A stretch of DNA of 64,000 bases from Lachnospiraceae bacterium (lineage in GTDB: Bacteria; Bacillota; Clostridia; Lachnospirales; Lachnospiraceae), in the NCBI GenBank assembly GCA_016282745.1, contig JAEELL010000111.1, positions 1 to 64,000 on the forward strand, given 5' to 3'. The notes beneath the pieces are model-generated. The model searched no databases and was not told the origin of the DNA. It was given only the letters and a program-made list of their open reading frames with translations. Within the stretch, counting starts at the first letter, position 1; each line of letters opens with the position of its first letter. The position numbers and the translations under genes are program-made. Shown piece by piece: positions 36,244 to 44,538 of the stretch.

Positions 36244-36912
36244 ATGGAATACATAATACATATTTTAAGACAAAAGAATAGTTACTTTAATGAAGAGTAC
36301 TTCCTATGGATTGTAGGAAGTATTTTTTTGTTTGGAATTGTCGGTGCAACACTGACTTTGTCGATTTATAAGACGCTAAAAAGAGAAGCGAGTCGAATGA
36401 ACAATAGTAATATCAAAGTACTAAAGCAGATAAAAATGAAATATGAGCAGTTTATTCTCATTAATGGAAGTATGATTAACACATACAGAATGGTGGAGAG
36501 ATATATAAGAAATTACAGAGTGGGAAAAATCAGAATATCTGAGTGGAGAAAAATAGTTAATGCCTGTGAACTGCTGCTGATTATGGTATCAGGAATGGCA
36601 GGCGCAATTCTGTACACTGCAAACCGCGATAGAGAAAAGGCTGTGTTAATTGTGATAATAGGAGGATTTTTGGCCTATGCCCTTGTGTTGTATGAGAGGC
36701 TCATCAAAGTCGAGGATAAGGAAAAAGATTTGGTTTGCTATATAACGGATTATTTGGACAACACACTGAACACAAAATCTAAGAGAATTGAAAGAACAGA
36801 GTGCACGGTAAAAGACATTGAGAGAAGAATGGAAGAAGAGCGTGAGCGAATAAAAGAAAAAAAGCGGATGCAGGAAAAACTAATATCGGATATTATGGAC
36901 AGCTACTTATAA
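36244..36912 (+). CDS. Membrane protein with C-terminal coiled coil, unknown function
   Basis: A 222-residue protein that I do not recognise. It has three hydrophobic segments (about residues 19-42, 108-127 and 134-153) and ends in a strongly charged coiled coil (RRMEEERERIKEKKRMQEK) likely to lie in the cytoplasm. ATG 36244 is the start with GGAGG nine bases upstream; GTG 36235 overlaps that site. It stands alone between mtnN and pgi. No enzyme motif is visible. Confidence 0.8.
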   Translation: MEYIIHILRQKNSYFNEEYFLWIVGSIFLFGIVGATLTLSIYKTLKREASRMNNSNIKVLKQIKMKYEQFILINGSMINTYRMVERYIRNYRVGKIRISEWRKIVNACELLLIMVSGMAGAILYTANRDREKAVLIVIIGGFLAYALVLYERLIKVEDKEKDLVCYITDYLDNTLNTKSKRIERTECTVKDIERRMEEERERIKEKKRMQEKLISDIMDSYL

Positions 36913-37050
36913 AAATATGACAGTGAAAGAAAAAACGTCCATGCTATTGCTAAAATCGTTTCGAATAGTTATAATAAGTTTTAAAGCTCGTAAATCGTAT
37001 GCTTAAAGAAGTATATAAAATGTGAGAGTACTCCCACTTCAAGTACATAG

Positions 37051-37106
37051 CTTTTGCGATTATAAATAATCGCTATCGCCTAAGATAACATATTTTGTAA
37101 GTTATC
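37051..37106. repeat. Second copy of the inner arms of the 35083 element
   Basis: GCGATTA/TAATCGC and GATAAC/GTTATC occur in the same order and spacing as at 35091-35146. Changes in the first stem keep pairing: T-A became C-G and G-C became A-T. It lies in the 251-bp space before pgi (36913-37163), within the likely 5' leader; the outer stem is missing. Nothing else stands out in that space. Confidence 0.7.
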
Positions 37107-37163
37107 CAATGTGTGCACGGTGGTGAGCAGCAAATCATAACAAATGCGGAGGAACGAATAAAA

Positions 37164-38510
37164 ATGGGAAAAGTAACGTTTGATTATTCAAAAGCACAGT
37201 CATTTATCTCAGAGCATGAGATGGAGAGTATGAAAGCAATAGCGGAAAGCGCAAAAGAATTATTATTATCAAAGACAGGCGCAGGAAATGATTATCTTGG
37301 ATGGATTGACCTTCCTGTTGATTATGACAAAGAAGAATTTGCAAGAATCAAAGAAGCTGCAAAGAAGATTCAGTCTGATTCAGATGTATTAATCGTAATC
37401 GGAATCGGTGGTTCTTATCTTGGAGCAAGAGCAGCAATTGAATTCTTAAGACATGGATTCTACAATAACGTGTCAAAAGAAGTTAGAAAGACACCTGAAA
37501 TTTACTACGTTGGAAGCAACATCAGCAGTTCATACCTCGTTGACTTATTAGATGTTCTTGAAGGAAAAGATGTATCAGTAAACGTTATTTCTAAATCAGG
37601 AACAACTACTGAGCCTGGTATTGCGTTCAGAGTGTTCAAGAAGTTCCTCGAGAATAAATATGGTGAAGAAGGCGCTAAGGGAAGAATTTACGCTACAACA
37701 GATAAGGCTAAGGGAGCGTTAAAGAATCTTGCAGACGACAAGGGCTATGAGACATTTGTAGTACCTGATGATGTCGGTGGACGTTTCTCAGTACTCTCAG
37801 CAGTTGGTCTTCTTCCAATAGCTGTTTCAGGAGCTGACATTGACAAGCTCATGGAAGGCTTTGCAAGCGGAAGGGAGTTAGCACTCAACAACAAATTTGA
37901 AGATAATGATGCAATGAAATACGCAGCAGTTAGAAATATTTTGCTCAGAAAAGGCAAATGTATCGAGTTAGTTGCAAACTATGAGCCAAGCCTTCACTAC
38001 TTCAGTGAGTGGTGGAAACAGCTCTACGGTGAAAGTGAAGGAAAAGACGGAAAGGGTATCTTCCCAACAGCTTGTGACTTCACAACAGACCTCCATTCAA
38101 TGGGTCAGTACATTCAGGACGGACAGAGACTTATGTTTGAGACAGTTCTCAATGTTGAGACACCAACTCATGAGTTGATTATCGAAGCAGAAGATGTTGA
38201 TCTTGACGGACTTAACTACCTTGCAGGAAAGAACATGGATTTCGTTAACAAGAGTGCAATGAATGGTACAATTCTTGCTCACACAGACGGAAATGTTCCT
38301 AACCTTATGGTAAACATTCCTGATCAGTCAGAATTCTCACTTGGTCAGTTAATGTATATGTTCGAGTTTGCATGTGGTGTAAGCGGATATATCTTAGGGG
38401 TAAATCCATTCAATCAGCCGGGTGTTGAAAGCTACAAGAAGAACATGTTCGCGCTTCTCGGAAAGCCGGGATTTGAAGCTGAAAGAGAAGAACTCATGAA
38501 GAGACTGTAA
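37164..38510 (+). CDS. pgi: Glucose-6-phosphate isomerase
   Basis: Interconverts glucose-6-P and fructose-6-P in glycolysis. The 448 residues match the shorter Firmicute form. It carries the PGI signature [45 protein letters not shown], the [10 protein letters not shown] loop and DLHSMGQ. ATG 37164 has CGGAGG upstream; the frame is open back to 37113 but lacks a better start. It is monocistronic, with a terminator-like hairpin 116 bp beyond the stop. Confidence 0.96.
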   Translation: MGKVTFDYSKAQSFISEHEMESMKAIAESAKELLLSKTGAGNDYLGWIDLPVDYDKEEFARIKEAAKKIQSDSDVLIVIGIGGSYLGARAAIEFLRHGFYNNVSKEVRKTPEIYYVGSNISSSYLVDLLDVLEGKDVSVNVISKSGTTTEPGIAFRVFKKFLENKYGEEGAKGRIYATTDKAKGALKNLADDKGYETFVVPDDVGGRFSVLSAVGLLPIAVSGADIDKLMEGFASGRELALNNKFEDNDAMKYAAVRNILLRKGKCIELVANYEPSLHYFSEWWKQLYGESEGKDGKGIFPTACDFTTDLHSMGQYIQDGQRLMFETVLNVETPTHELIIEAEDVDLDGLNYLAGKNMDFVNKSAMNGTILAHTDGNVPNLMVNIPDQSEFSLGQLMYMFEFACGVSGYILGVNPFNQPGVESYKKNMFALLGKPGFEAEREELMKRL

Positions 38511-38625
38511 TTAGGAATCAATAATAAAGATTCAGTAATAAAAATTCAGTAATAAATATTCAGATATCCCATTTTTCTAAGAATAGTTAAGGAATGGGAA
38601 TAACAAATAAATAATATCAGGAAAG

Positions 38626-38679
38626 AACTTCCTTTAGGATGGTGATGCGATATGCATACCATTTTGAAGGGAGTTTTTT
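38626..38679 (+). terminator. Terminator-like hairpin after pgi
   Basis: An imperfect stem (AACTTCC region with GAAGGGAGTT) encloses ATGGT...ACCAT and ATGC/GCAT and runs into TTTTTT. It sits in the 312-bp space between pgi and a secreted-protein gene. Confidence 0.6.
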
Positions 38680-38715
38680 GTTGTTTTGAAGAGAGTTTTT
38701 TTGTCTGAGACTCGA

Positions 38716-38744
38716 TTGACTTGGGGAAAACTTTTATATATAAT
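38716..38744 (+). promoter_or_regulatory. Near-consensus promoter of the secreted protein gene at 38823
   Basis: TTGACT (38716-38721) and TATAAT (38739-38744) are separated by exactly 17 bp, 78 bp before the start codon. This is one of the best sigma-A-type promoters in the window. Confidence 0.7.
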
Positions 38745-38822
38745 GGTGAAAGTTAAATGTGCAGATCTTGAATATCCGAAAAATATAATAACTTAAATGC
38801 AAATAATTATTATAGGAGAAGG

Positions 38823-39818
38823 ATGGTAAAGATGAAAAAATTTATAATATTTATGTTTGTTTTGCTTGTAAGTATCATGCAGACAGAAGTTTATGCAGGT
38901 GAGGGTGAGCCTGAATGGATACAAGTTGGAGAGGCCGTTCATGTAAATGGAGATTCAGGGAACTATTATCTGCAGGTTGATGAAGAGTGCGAGTACAGTA
39001 TTTGTGCATATAATGCCAATCAGTGCGATACTTTTTTGAAACTGTACGAGGGAGAAGTGTTGCTGGAAACTGCTGATGACAGTGACGGACGATATGGAAA
39101 GTACGGGAATTTTTTGTTAAATGTGATACTGATTCCGGGAAAGCAGTATACTATAGAGGTTGTTGACGATTTGGAGTCAGGTACCGGATTTGTATTTGCT
39201 GTAGTAAAAAAAGGCAGTGTATTGCCGGAGTATGACGGAAAGATTGTGGACGATTATGTTGACTGGGACAGCAGATACGAAGAAGAAACCAGTGGCCCTG
39301 AAATCGAGAAAGAGTGCAGGGATTCCAAAAACGAAGGTGAGAGCAGAGATTCTAACAATGGCTGGAATAGCAACGGGCAAAATAATAATGGAGAAAATAG
39401 CAACGGGCAAAATAATAATGGAGATGCAAAGTCATCAACGGAATATGGAACTATAGTAATTTCAGACAAAAGTGCAAATTCAAATGCTTCCGAAAAAATA
39501 AACAATTCAGGAAACAATCATGTGAAAAAAAAAGCCGCTTCTTATCATGTGAAAACAAAAGTTACTTCTTACAAGATTAAAAAGAAAAAACTGATTATCA
39601 AATATAAAAAAGTAAAGTCGTCATCAAAGTATGAAATACAGTGGAGCAATGATAAAAAGTTAAAAAAAATGCATAAGATTTTTAAGAAGGGAACAAAGCT
39701 CTCGATTAATATAAATAAACAAAAAATATATTATGTAAGAGTACGCCCTGTATTATGTAAATGTGATAAGATTGCAAAGTGGTCAAAAATCAAAAAAATA
39801 GTATTAAGAAAACTTTAA
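38823..39818 (+). CDS. Secreted protein with Asn/Gly repeats and a Lys-rich fibronectin-like C-terminus
   Basis: A 331-residue exported protein with a signal peptide (KKFIIFMFVLLVSIMQTEVYA, cleaved near AGEGE). Residues about 25-120 look like a small beta-sandwich domain. A linker then carries a tandem repeat NSNGQNNNGE / NSNGQNNNGD encoded by two 27-bp copies. The C-terminus (about 240-331) is a very basic fibronectin type III-like fold (YEIQWSNDKKLKK, YYVRVRPV). Similar C-termini end the next gene, so the two are related by domain. ATG 38823 or 38832 may be used. The function is probably surface or extracellular and is unknown. Confidence 0.75.
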   Translation: MVKMKKFIIFMFVLLVSIMQTEVYAGEGEPEWIQVGEAVHVNGDSGNYYLQVDEECEYSICAYNANQCDTFLKLYEGEVLLETADDSDGRYGKYGNFLLNVILIPGKQYTIEVVDDLESGTGFVFAVVKKGSVLPEYDGKIVDDYVDWDSRYEEETSGPEIEKECRDSKNEGESRDSNNGWNSNGQNNNGENSNGQNNNGDAKSSTEYGTIVISDKSANSNASEKINNSGNNHVKKKAASYHVKTKVTSYKIKKKKLIIKYKKVKSSSKYEIQWSNDKKLKKMHKIFKKGTKLSININKQKIYYVRVRPVLCKCDKIAKWSKIKKIVLRKL

Positions 39819-39894
39819 AAAAGCAGTTTGCATATTTCGGAATAAAAAAATGTATGTTATAATCATGTACAGTATTGAAATTAAGGAGGTAACT

Positions 39895-40602
39895 ATGAAA
39901 ACATACACAAACAAAGTGTTAGCATTATCGTTAGCAACAGTGTTAACTTTTTCTGCCGGTTATATTGGCAGTGTTTCAACAAATACGCGAGTACATGCAG
40001 ATTCGGTAAATGAGGATGGTGACATCATCACAAATCCATACGGAGATATATTCGAAGATGAATCAGATGAGACAATGCCTGATATAGAGACAACAACACC
40101 GGATCCAAACGTAGAGACAACAACACCGGATCCAAACGCAGAAACAACAGTAGATCCAAGCAAAGAAACAACAGTAGATACAAGCAAGGAGACAACAGTA
40201 GATACAAGCAAGGAGACAACAACAGCTCCTGTAACAACAGCAACTCCTGCAACAACAGCAACTCCTGCAACGACAGCAGTTCCTGCAACGACAGCAGTTC
40301 CTGCAACAACAAAAGCTACTTTAGCAAAAGCTAAGATTAAGGCAGCTAAGAGAGCAAAGAACAAGAAGAAAGTTAAACTTACAATTGTTAAAGTAAACGG
40401 TGCTTCAGGATATGAGATTATGTATTCAACATCTAAGAAGTTCACTAAAAAGACAACAAAGACAGTTAAGACTGTAAAGCCAACAAAGACAATTAATAAG
40501 CTCAAGACAAACAAAAAATATTTCTTCAAGGTAAGAGCATTTGCCGGAAAAGGAAAGAACATTACAGTTGGTGCGTGGTCAAAGGTAAAGAAAGTTAAAT
40601 AA
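39895..40602 (+). CDS. Secreted Thr/Pro-rich protein with fibronectin-like C-terminus
   Basis: A 235-residue exported protein. A signal peptide (residues 1-35, ending VHADS) is followed by a low-complexity region of short repeats (ETTTPDPN, ETTVDTSK, TTATPA and TTAVPA), then a basic fibronectin type III-like domain (YEIMYSTSKKFTKK, YFFKVRAFAGKGK). The start is ATG 39895, with AAGGAGG upstream; an in-frame ATG at 39850 has no site. The Thr-rich part may be glycosylated or span the wall. The repeats are encoded by near-identical 18-27-bp DNA units and so may vary in number between strains. Confidence 0.78.
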   Translation: MKTYTNKVLALSLATVLTFSAGYIGSVSTNTRVHADSVNEDGDIITNPYGDIFEDESDETMPDIETTTPDPNVETTTPDPNAETTVDPSKETTVDTSKETTVDTSKETTTAPVTTATPATTATPATTAVPATTAVPATTKATLAKAKIKAAKRAKNKKKVKLTIVKVNGASGYEIMYSTSKKFTKKTTKTVKTVKPTKTINKLKTNKKYFFKVRAFAGKGKNITVGAWSKVKKVK

Positions 40603-40643
40603 TAATAAATGATAATAACTTATAAGTTATTATTGAAACTAAT

Positions 40644-40680
40644 AAAAGGCAGTCACTCGGCTTTGGGTGAGCTGCCTTTT
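40644..40680. terminator. Rho-independent terminator
   Basis: AAAAGGCAG (40644-40652) pairs with CTGCCTTTT (40672-40680), with an inner TCAC/GTGA. It ends the secreted-protein gene. Confidence 0.85.
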
Positions 40681-40764
40681 ATCGTAAAAGGACAAAAATA
40701 TCAGGGAAACTGCAACTGATGGAATCGGTTGTGAGTGAATTATCGGAAAAGACAGGGAGGTCAC

Positions 40765-41446
40765 ATGTTATATCCAATTGAAAACAGAGTGAGAGAAGTA
40801 AAAAATTTGAACGGAATATGGAATTTCAAAATTGACAGAAACAATGAAGGAATTGAAAAACAATGGTATGCTCAGCCTTTGAAAGATACAGTTCCAATGG
40901 CGGTTCCTGCGAGTTTTAATGACCTTGAATGACTATCAAGAGATAGAAAAAGAACTTACACCGTCTGCAAAATCAGCAAATATATATGTCAGTGTGGAAT
41001 CAGATGATGATGTGATGGAGATATCAGTTTTGGATGAGAATGGAAATACGGTTGCACTTATATCTGATAGGGATATTGAAAAGCAGGAAGGATTCTATAG
41101 AGCTACCATTACTGTTGACAATCCACATTTGTGGAGTCCGGGAAAGGCATATCTCTACAGTGTCAAAGTGGGAGGCAGTGAGTACGGGGCTGATACCATT
41201 GCGGGATATCACAAACTTCCGCCAGTGGCATTTACTGAAGAATTTCAATGCGAGTATCTCAGTGAATTCAATAAAGTGTTTGATCAGTTGGATTTTATGA
41301 TTGGAGAGCATGTGTGGGCGTACTGTGATTTCCAGACAAAACAGGGACTCAACAGAGTGGATGGAAATAAGAAGGGAGTATTTACAAGAAACCGTCAGCC
41401 TAAGGCTGCTGCATTTATGCTAAAAGACAGGTGGAGTGTCAGCTAG
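40765..41446 (+). pseudogene. Beta-glucuronidase (GH2) remnant with large internal deletions
   Basis: Three recognisable pieces of a family 2 beta-glucuronidase remain. The N-terminus reads MLYPIENRVREVKNLNGIWN up to VPASFNDL and then stops at 40932. A frame-shifted middle piece begins about 40930 (VMEISVLDENGNTV, LWSPGKAYLY). The C-terminus (VAFTEEFQCEYLSEF, EHVWAYCDF, NKKGVFTRNRQPKAAAFML) runs to 41446. The sugar-binding jelly-roll and most of the TIM barrel, with the acid/base NE motif, are gone; the nucleophile TEE motif survives. An intact enzyme is about 600 residues. The original AGGAGG-like site before ATG 40765 is still good. No activity is expected. Confidence 0.85.
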
Positions 41447-41490
41447 TTGTCTGTACGTAATAAATAAATCAGAAAAAATAATAACAAATA

Positions 41491-41538
41491 AAAAAATGTC
41501 AGTGCAAATTCGCAAGAGAAAATGCACTGACTTTTTTT
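41491..41538. terminator. Bidirectional terminator between the GH2 remnant and the hemolysin III gene
   Basis: GTCAGTGCA (41498-41506) pairs perfectly with TGCACTGAC (41523-41531), with an A-run on the left and seven T on the right. It serves both converging units. Confidence 0.9.
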
Positions 41539-41586
41539 ATCCACAGAGTGGAAAATGAGTAGGATTAAGCCTGCTCACTTTTAGAT

Positions 41587-42273
41587 TTAAGATAAATTGC
41601 TAGGGATTGCGTAAAGCAGTATTGCAAAAAAGTGAAGTACGCTGCCAAGAATAATAAACATATGAAATACCGAGTGCATATATCTGACCTTAGAACCGAC
41701 ACCATACAAAACAGCACCGATAGTATAAGCAATTCCACCAAGCAGAAGAAGCATACCGCCATTAAAAGTCATTACTTCAAAAGTTTGCTTTATAAAGAAA
41801 ATAATGCACCATCCCATTGCTAAATAGCAAATCATGGAAAACACATTATACTTTTTCAGATCTATAGCAGTCAGAGTACAGGCAAGAACTGCACATCCCC
41901 AGACAAGTCCGAAAAGACACCATGCAGCAACAGGATAAGCAGGACGTAGTTTGAGAAGCAATATAGGAGTGTAACTTCCTGCAATCAGAAAGTAAATTGT
42001 GCAGTGATCAATAACCTGCATAACTTTCTTTCCCATTCCCGGCTTTAGACCGTGGTAGATGCTGGACATAGTATATAAATCAATAAGAGTAATACCATAA
42101 ATAATACTGCAGATAACTCCAAGCGCATTTCCACGAATAGCTGCCATAATAATGCAAAGTACAAGAGCAACTACTCCAAATCCTCCGCCTACTATGTGAG
42201 ATACCATATTAAATATTTCTTCGCCTTTAGTATAATCAGGTAGTTTTCTGTCTTTAAGTTTAGTTCTTTTCAT
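41587..42273 (-). CDS. Hemolysin III / PAQR-family membrane protein
   Basis: A 228-residue protein with seven predicted membrane segments. It has the conserved features of the bacterial hemolysin III (YqfA-like) branch of the PAQR superfamily: NMVSHIVGGGFG in the first segment, SSIYHG, and the C-terminal HSVFHMFIILGSVLHF that supplies metal-binding histidines. ATG 42273 is the start (GGAGG seven bases upstream); the frame extends to 42309 without a site. Despite the name, haemolytic activity is not general; a role in membrane lipid or stress homeostasis is likely. It has a strong promoter with a palindromic operator. Confidence 0.9.
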   Translation of the reverse strand: MKRTKLKDRKLPDYTKGEEIFNMVSHIVGGGFGVVALVLCIIMAAIRGNALGVICSIIYGITLIDLYTMSSIYHGLKPGMGKKVMQVIDHCTIYFLIAGSYTPILLLKLRPAYPVAAWCLFGLVWGCAVLACTLTAIDLKKYNVFSMICYLAMGWCIIFFIKQTFEVMTFNGGMLLLLGGIAYTIGAVLYGVGSKVRYMHSVFHMFIILGSVLHFFAILLYAIPSNLS

Positions 42274-42296
42274 TGTAATCCTCCAATTAAAACAAC

Positions 42297-42346
42297 ATGT
42301 AGTATTCAATACTACATAGTATAGTACATTGCGTATTAAGAGTCAA
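42297..42346 (-). promoter_or_regulatory. Promoter and 21-bp perfect palindrome controlling the hemolysin III gene
   Basis: On the minus strand TTGACT (42346-42341) and TATACT (42323-42318) are 17 bp apart. Directly downstream, across the expected start of transcription, lies the perfect 21-bp palindrome ATGTAGTATT-C-AATACTACAT (42297-42317 on the plus strand). The half-site TAGTA recurs within the -10 region. This arrangement suggests repression by a dimeric regulator; none is encoded nearby. Confidence 0.65.
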
Positions 42347-42357
42347 TACATCAGATC

Positions 42358-42402
42358 TGCGGATTCGAGCTGGCTATGCTGAAAGGCTGAATAGTTACCT
42401 TA
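42358..42402. repeat. Degraded right end of the 1904-2030 palindromic element
   Basis: CTGCGGATTC then CTGAAAGGCTGAATAGTTAC matches the right side of the element at 1904-2030 (GCGGATTC ... CTGAAAGGCTAAATAGTCAC) with a few changes. The left half is absent. It lies in the 308-bp space between the hemolysin III gene and the Tad operon. Confidence 0.55.
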
Positions 42403-42509
42403 TATGCGTTCTGTGAGAAATGCAGAAATATAAAGATGCAGAAATGCCCATAAATAAAGAAATTGGCATTAATGTCACATAAGAAATATAAAAAAATACA
42501 AAATAGTGG

Positions 42510-42538
42510 TAGACAAAATGTTGAAGTGCATATATAAT
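42510..42538 (+). promoter_or_regulatory. Predicted promoter of the Tad pilus operon
   Basis: TAGACA (42510-42515) and TATAAT (42533-42538) have a 17-bp spacer and lie 43 bp upstream of the tadZ start codon. Confidence 0.6.
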
Positions 42539-42581
42539 AAGAGAACAACGACAAACAAAATGTATGGGAGGTAAGAGATAT

Positions 42582-43589
42582 ATGGTTTCAATTGCATATT
42601 ATGATGAGGATGTTGCATACGCAGAGAGGTTTTGTGATTTTGTCAGCAGAGATCAGAAACTGCCCTTTAAGGTTAAGCTTTTTACAAAAGATAAGGCTTT
42701 AAAAAAGCATTTTGAAAAAGGGGGAAGTGACATATTGCTGGTGGCAAGTGATTCCTATTCGGAAGACATGGAAATGATTGGTGCCCCTGAAATTATTATT
42801 TTCAACGGTATCAAGAAGGTAAGTTGTGATCCGCCACACAGGAGAGTGTATAAGTATCAGGCGGTTAATTTAATTATTGACATATTACTGAATTATATAG
42901 CTGATATGGGTTTGGTAACAGTGGGGGATTCTGCATTTTCAGGAAAGAAGGCAGAGATTATAGGTATATATTCTCCCATATCAAGGAGTGGGAAGACGTC
43001 ATTGGCATTGACAATGGGACACCTTCTGTCAAACGACAAGGAAGTATTGTATATAAACTTTGAAGAATTCTCAGGTCTTAATTCACTGATAAGCGAAGAT
43101 TATAAGAGTGACTTGGCTGATTTGCTCTATTATTATAAGCAGGCAAGGGAAATGCTTCCGGTAAAATTACAGGCGGTGGTCAGAAAGAACCACGGTATGG
43201 ATTATATCCCGCCAATAAGGTACAACGAGGATTTGAGAAACATCAAAAGTGAAGACTGGGTGGGACTGATTAATGAAATTGCGGGAATGGAATATGATTA
43301 TATTATTTTGGATTTGAGCAATATGATAAGTGATATTTTTGCGGTTTTAGAGCAGTGTGATTATATTTATATGCCGGTATGCAGTGACAGGATTTCCATG
43401 TTCAAACTGAATGCATATGAGGAATATCTGTTCCTGACAGGAAGAGAGAGTATATTGGAAAAGACCAATAAGATAAAAATCCCGATGCAGGATATATCCA
43501 ATTGGCAGGAGAATTACATGGAAGAACTGGTATGGGGCTGCATGGGTGAGTTTGTAAAAAAACTGCTTTTGGAAAAAGAGGCAGGCTGA
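42582..43589 (+). CDS. tadZ: TadZ/CpaE-like P-loop ATPase of the Tad pilus
   Basis: A 335-residue protein of the MinD/ParA superfamily that helps place or assemble the Tad machine at the cell membrane. Residues 1-115 form a receiver-like domain lacking a clear phosphorylation signature. The ATPase begins GIYSPISRSGKTSLA, a deviant Walker A, with YIILDLSNM as Walker B and VCSDRISMFKL later. ATG 42582 is the start (GGGAGGT nine bases upstream); ATG 42564 precedes that site. It ends 1 bp before tadA, so the two are coupled. Confidence 0.82.
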   Translation: MVSIAYYDEDVAYAERFCDFVSRDQKLPFKVKLFTKDKALKKHFEKGGSDILLVASDSYSEDMEMIGAPEIIIFNGIKKVSCDPPHRRVYKYQAVNLIIDILLNYIADMGLVTVGDSAFSGKKAEIIGIYSPISRSGKTSLALTMGHLLSNDKEVLYINFEEFSGLNSLISEDYKSDLADLLYYYKQAREMLPVKLQAVVRKNHGMDYIPPIRYNEDLRNIKSEDWVGLINEIAGMEYDYIILDLSNMISDIFAVLEQCDYIYMPVCSDRISMFKLNAYEEYLFLTGRESILEKTNKIKIPMQDISNWQENYMEELVWGCMGEFVKKLLLEKEAG

Positions 43590-43590
43590 C

Positions 43591-44538
43591 ATGGAAAAAA
43601 CTAATAGAAATGATATCGTTTTGGAACTTAGGAAACGTGTTATCGGCTGTATTGATATCGGCTCAGATATTAAAGATGATGAATTGCACAAAGTGATTGA
43701 TGAGGTGTTAGATGAGAAAAACAATAATATTCATATTCCGGTGTATGAGAGGATTGGCATCCACAAGCAGATTTTTGATTCCCTCAGGGGATTTGGAATA
43801 ATATCCGAATTGCTGCTGGATGATGACATCACAGAGATTATGGTCAATAATCCGGAGAATATATTTGTGGAGAAGAGAGGTGTGATTGAAAAGATTCCGG
43901 AGAGTTTCTTTTCAAATGAGCAGCTGGAAGATGTTATACAGCAGATTGCAGCTTTGGCAAATAAGAGAGTGAATCAGGCGAATCCCATTGTTGACACCAG
44001 ACTTGCAGATGGATCTAGAGTCAACATTGTGCTTAATCCAATTTCAATCGAGGGCTCTGCAATTACAATCAGAAAGTTTCCAAAAGACAGTATAACAATG
44101 AAACGACTTGTGGGGATGGGCAGCCTGACCGGACAGGCCGCTGATTTTCTGAAAGATCTGGTTGAGTCGGGGTACAACATCATTGTATCAGGAGGTACGG
44201 GAACAGGTAAGACTACTTTTCTGAATGCTTTATCTGACTTCATTCCGTCAAGTGAGAGGATTGTTACAATTGAAGATTCGGCAGAACTCAGACTTAACAA
44301 TGTTGAGAACATAATCAGAATGGAAGTGAGGCAGCAGAATGTAGAAGGCAAGAATGGAGTCAGTATCAGAGATCTTATAAGAACTTCTTTGAGGATGAGG
44401 CCTGACAGAATTATTGTTGGTGAGGTCAGGGGGGAGGAAGCTATTGATATGTTACAGGCCATGAATACCGGTCACCTTGGATTCCGTTCTCCCCAACATT
44501 TTCCATTAACGTATAATTCCCATTTCTATTTGGTTTAA
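43591..44538 (+). pseudogene. tadA: tadA/cpaF secretion ATPase, 5' part, interrupted by an integrated element
   Basis: TadA is the hexameric ATPase that drives Tad pilus assembly. Codons 1-294 are normal and include the N-terminal domain, GGTGTGKTTFLNAL (Walker A), TIEDSAELRL (Asp box), RTSLRMRPDRIIVGEVRG (Walker B region) and AMNTGH. At 44473-44474 the frame enters the mobile element and ends at 44538 with about 20 foreign residues (LGFRSPQHF...). The lost part begins with the conserved GS and HANS segment required for catalysis, so the present product should be inactive. It joins in frame with 59096-59411 if the element leaves. Confidence 0.93.
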
